DNA from: Trichaptum fuscoviolaceum
Taxonomy: Eukaryota > Basidiomycota > Agaricomycetes > Hymenochaetales > Trichaptaceae
Length of the DNA stretch: 64,000 bases
Direction: 5' to 3'
NCBI GenBank assembly: GCA_910574455.1
Contig: CAJSYZ010000010.1
Coordinates: 1,144,770-1,208,769, forward strand
The notes below the pieces were generated by a model that ran no database searches, was not told the DNA's origin, and saw only the letters and a list, made by a program, of their open reading frames with translations. The translations under genes and the position numbers were made by a program. Position 1 is the first letter of the stretch; each line of letters opens with the position of its first letter. Positions 59,801-64,000 of the stretch are shown here, piece by piece.

Positions 59801-60606
59801 GGGCCCGTGTCGTTTTAGGCTCCCCTTCGGCGATCACGTCCGCGCGATTTTCGCCCACCGGCACTCAGCTGGGCATACAAACTTGAAGTAAATGGGCTCA
59901 TCTTCGAAGGCAAATGTATGATGAGTCAAGGCCGGCGATCACGGTTGCCAAGTTCCCGCCAGTGGCAATTCGGATAATAGAGGCTCTCTCTCAGCTCTCT
60001 CTGTCCTTGCAAGGCGGTTCGATTTTGCTAGCGTGGGCTTGGAGCCCCACGCCTGAACTGCGTTCGATCAACGACAACCAGAGTTTTTTTTTCCCTACTT
60101 TGTCGGATCCATATGATCAACTGGCAGCGTCCTACTATACTGGACTACAACCGCCAAAACGTGTAGCCTGGCCATTTTCAAGCTTGAATCCCGGTCTACC
60201 ACTAGGGTTATGTACTACTTGATCACTTTGACTCAGACGTGCGTGCACCATCGCATCGCGGTCCTTGGAAAAGCGGGTACGGGAACGACGAAGCGGTAAT
60301 TTTAACTGAAGTCCTTCTTCCGTGCACGGTGCACGGCCCAGCTTACTCGTATTCACAGGTTCACCGCTCACCACCACTCACCGGGCATGCATGCTCGTAC
60401 AAATGGGGCTAACATGTGGGACTTCGGTATGAAAGAAGCCTCAAGTCCCCCTAAGCTCCCGGTACACGTTAAATGCACCAAATAACATACCGTATGCAGA
60501 CCCGGCATCAAACCCTTCCTCAAATCCATGCATGCACGCAAGTGCATTTTCTATGTATATACACATAAATGAAGGCAAATCTACAGCACCACACTCTCAA
60601 TCCCTC
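56874..60606. other. 3.7 kb non-coding gap upstream of the UGGT stop
   Basis: Many open frames of 60-125 codons exist, none with splice-supported continuation, plausible composition or recognised motifs. Local CT-rich and GA-rich tracts are present. It may hold unannotated non-coding transcripts or a distal PMA1 regulatory region. Confidence 0.4.
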
Positions 60607-63600
60607 TCAAAGCTCGTCCTTCCGATGCACGTCTCCCGGTGTCTCCTGCGTGTCTCCTTGCGCATCCTTTGGTTCCAAATCACCGTGACTCTCGCTGGCA
60701 CCAGGTTCAAGTTTTTGGTCGGACTCGGTTCCACCACCTCCAGCGAGGACGTTGACCTCCGCCGCGACCGCGTGCGAGCTGATCTTGCCCGCGTCCGCCA
60801 GGCGCCGCGCAAACCTCGCGATCTCCCCGTCGTACGCCTCCCACTCTGGGATCTGGCGCGCGCGCGCGAGCTTGGGCTCTTTCTGTCACGCAAGGGCGTA
60901 TGTTATCAGCGAACGCATTGTGGGTGCGGGTGGATAATTATTAGAGAATGAGAACGAGAATGAGAATGTGATTTTTTTTTTTGGTTGAGAAGTTCGGAAA
61001 GAGTATGTGAGCAAGAGCAAGAGCCGCGGAAGCTCGGCAGAGAACGTGATGCAAGGAGGATGTAAGGGCTGAAGGGAAGGCTCACCGTGAGTGGATTCTG
61101 GCACAGATCAATAGTCTTCGCGCGGTTTAGGCGGTCCTTGCTACCTGTAAAACATCAGACAAACTGTCAGCCGCCCACAGTCCAAAGCACCCGCAATACA
61201 TATACGAGAGCTGTGCACATACACCATGTTTCGCACTATGTAGTTGGACGGACGACGAGTCAAAAAGAGGAGGTGTTTTTAGTCCTTTGTGAGCACAAGG
61301 AAGCGGAGCTAGAGAGGAGAGAGAAGACACACCCATAGCCAGTCTTCGGGCAATGAGAACTGTATACCAGAGTATGCGCATGTGAGCCAGGTAGGGCGTA
61401 TAGAGCCATGAGTGTTGGACTTACGATCGGGACTTCCCGCTGGAGGTTGTTCGGCAGGTCCTGGTCGAGATTCGCCAGGGAGTTGGGGTCTTGCGAAAGT
61501 GTTTGATAGTGACCTCGCAGGATGTCCTAGGTGAAGATCGCAGAATGGTGTCAGGCCGAGGACGTTAGGGAAGATGACTACATAACTCACCCCTGCGGCG
61601 ATCTGAACAAGCGTATACTCATTAGTCTTTTATTCTGGTATATGCCGCAAGACTTACCTGACGGAAGCGAGCCAAGTCTACAACGTATAACGCGCTAGAT
61701 GCATCGGTGCGGACAATCAGTCAAGACTTACACAGCCAGCCTCCGACCAGACATACCTGATATGATACGGCCTGCCTTTCAAGAAGTCCTTCCAATAGCC
61801 CGTTTTCCAGAACCGGAATCCCTCCATATCGGTGTTGTCATCTCCCATCGGCGTGTACCCGTACGGCGCGCCATGCAGGTCAAGGTCGACGAGCTCCTTC
61901 AAATCTGTGCGCACGATCTGGTCTGCGTCGACGAAAATAACCTTCTTCAGGTCCATCGGGAAGAGCACGTCGAGGAAGAGGATCTTGTACGCCCAGATGA
62001 TGCGCTGCTTCTCCTTCTGCGCGCGCAGCCAAGACGGCCACTTGTACGTCACGAGCTCATAGTCGAAGTGGTACGCTTCCGCGAAGTGTGGCAGGAATTC
62101 CTGCACGGGAGGGGTTAGAATCATATTACATTTTACTATTTGGTGAGCCGAGTTCATGGACTGACCAGGAAGGAAGGCGAGAGGAAGTTCTCTATGAACC
62201 AGAACTTTACAGTGCTGTCGGTATGCTTCAGGACGCTCAACATCATGATCGAAGCAAAACGCTATAAAGAAGTTAGAAGTCAACGATCCTCTTCCATAAC
62301 AGTGTATCATACCTCATATAGATGGCCCGATGCAACCGTGAAAATATTGATATCAGCCTGCCGAGGCTTCTGTAATTCTTTCGTTCCCGCTTCCTTCGGT
62401 TTGAACAGAGACGAAACCCTATCTGAAGGTCAGCTTGGAGCGTCTCCAGAGTGCAATCATCGTCAAGCCTACCGAGAAGCCAAGTCTCCAAACAGCCCCT
62501 TGCTCTCCTCCTCTGCGACGACAAATTCCGCCAGGACGTCTGCCTTCTCCATTCCCGGTCTTCTCTTCACGCGGGGGAAGAGCGTCAAGCCCTCGAGGCT
62601 CGTCAGCGTGATCTCATTTCCCGTCTCCGCCACACTCGGGCTGGCCCAGCCTTCGTTCCCGACGCTCTCCATCTCGTAGATATCGCGCCCGCGCCCTTCG
62701 CGGATCTCCAGCCCGTACACGCCCGGCTTCGCCTTGAACTGCAGGTAGCCGAGGTTCAGCACGACCTGCGTGTCGTCCACGGGCGTACCGTCGCCGGCGG
62801 TCAGCTGTAGCTGCAGGCCGCGCGGCGGCTGGTTCGTGAAGATCTCGCGAGCGTGGCCTTCGATGACGATATAGTCCAGGTCAAATATCGCTTCGACACC
62901 GTGCTCGCGTTCTTCTTCACTGAGTGCCGAGAGTTGAATGTTGTCAAGGTCGTAAAGAGACTCGCGAGGACGAACAAGCCATGCATGAGGGACGTCCATT
63001 GCTAGGGTATACAACGGATCTATGGGCAAGTTGTCAAACGCAGTGACTGCGCCGATCTCCTCCCTGAACGTTCAAGTTGTATAAGCATAGCGTTCATCCG
63101 ATGCAAAGAAATGCGCAGACCCATTCTCATCAAAGCTTAACCTCGGCAAAAGATTGTATCGGTAGAAGCGCTTGAGCGGAAGCTATAATTTCCTTGTCAG
63201 ATTGGTAACGGACGAGGAAATTCGTTGAGATTACCTCGGTGTGTCTTGCTGGGTTAAGATGCACTTCCGCATGAACAGAAGGTATCGTAGCCAGCCACTA
63301 GATGAATAATTAGTCGATTCTGGATAGTGACCATGCCATCAAACCATACCTGTAATAATGCGGACCACTTCTGAGCAGTTTCACTCAAGGGATCAAGCAG
63401 CACGCCGAATTGGAAAGTTGCAGACTCAGGATCGCCTAATTCAAATGACCTGCGAATGAGTAATATAAATCTGTGTCCAACCGAAGAGGTGCTAACACAT
63501 ACGTGTAGTTTCCAGAAAGCATCCTGTAGTTCCTCGTTCGTACGCGGGAGGCAGAGTTGAACATTCCTTGCTCACTAGGATCCGGGATCTGGACGGACGA

Positions 63601-64000
63601 GATGACAGACGAGGCTAGTGCTACGAGATTTGCATATGAAGCCCTGTAGGAGAATATGGATGATGAGCTGTTCTGTATACACATATTAATTGTATATTTC
63701 ATACTTGTCGAATTTGTTCGGCGTGATTGTGAGGTTTGCCAATGCGTCTGTCACAGGCCCGACGCGTTTACGGATTTCATAGTCCTCGAGCGCCTCAAAA
63801 TCTGATGCTTCGAAAGTGCCAGGCTTGATCGGTCCTACAAGCTGTTCAATTACAAGCATCAATGTAAAATAATGTAGGAATAGATGAGATGGACGACAAA
63901 CCCTTCCATTCACAAGTAACACCTGGTCTCCAGGAGCCACAGCCAATTCCCGAGAAATGAGACGGCTTCTGTGACAATAGCGCGCGTAGGCTTCCGAGTC
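60607..64000 (-). CDS. UGGT: UDP-glucose:glycoprotein glucosyltransferase, C-terminal part (5' end outside the window)
   Basis: ER lumenal folding sensor that adds one glucose to N-glycans of misfolded glycoproteins for another calnexin cycle. Visible coding runs from the right edge: [54 protein letters not shown], a beta-sandwich region ([40 protein letters not shown]), then the GT24 catalytic domain near 62,330-61,600: [42 protein letters not shown] (DxD metal site), and [20 protein letters not shown]. Further exons: [20 protein letters not shown] and [20 protein letters not shown]. The tail is acidic and ends HRKDEL with a TGA at 60607-60609, the ER retrieval signal. The order and motifs leave little doubt. 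Confidence 0.95.

Overview
The window reads as nuclear DNA of a filamentous basidiomycete, most likely an Agaricomycete. Protein-coding genes are broken by many 45-70 bp GT-AG introns, sit on both strands with short spacers, and encode typical fungal proteins: Pma1-type proton pump, Tps2-type trehalose enzyme, a secreted GH1 beta-glucosidase, and a Snt1/NCoR-like corepressor. There is no rRNA, no convincing tRNA and no CRISPR array.

Layout. Bases 1-31,972 are a gene-dense core: ubiquitin-conjugating enzyme (Ubc4/5, cut by the left edge), GH1 beta-glucosidase, replication protein A subunit 3, ABCE1/Rli1, Pin4-type parvulin, F-box protein, Snt1/NCoR-like double-SANT corepressor, PIG-S of the GPI transamidase, a multi-spanning membrane protein with a WD40 propeller, separase, and a short-chain dehydrogenase. 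Bases 32-50 kb are more accessory. They hold long gaps, an intronless tartrate/D-malate dehydrogenase-like gene, three paralogous small genes that share a 19-nt micro-exon and an XPA/Rad14-like motif, and two roughly 1.1 kb repeat copies in inverted orientation flanking the Tps2-like gene. Bases 50-64 kb hold the plasma-membrane H+-ATPase, a gene-poor 6.6 kb stretch containing a very well preserved foldback element (about 140-bp inverted repeats, 9 or 11 bp target duplication), and the C-terminal half of the ER folding sensor UGGT, ending in KDEL and cut by the right edge.

Connections. RPA3 and separase are cell-cycle genes, and each has the 10-mer GACGCGTCGC (MluI cell-cycle box core) within 150 bp of its start. 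The only other copy I found lies 121 bp upstream of one of the XPA-like paralogues. Several genes belong to protein quality control and secretion (Ubc4, UGGT, PIG-S, Pin4), but nothing suggests a biosynthetic cluster. The most unusual elements are the XPA-like paralogue family with its conserved micro-exon, the inverted repeat pair around TPS2, the membrane-anchored WD40 protein, and the fresh Mutator-like MITE.

Limits. Exon joins were made by eye from splice consensus, reading frame and family knowledge. Gene ends are firm where stated. Internal exon edges of the largest genes were not all checked.
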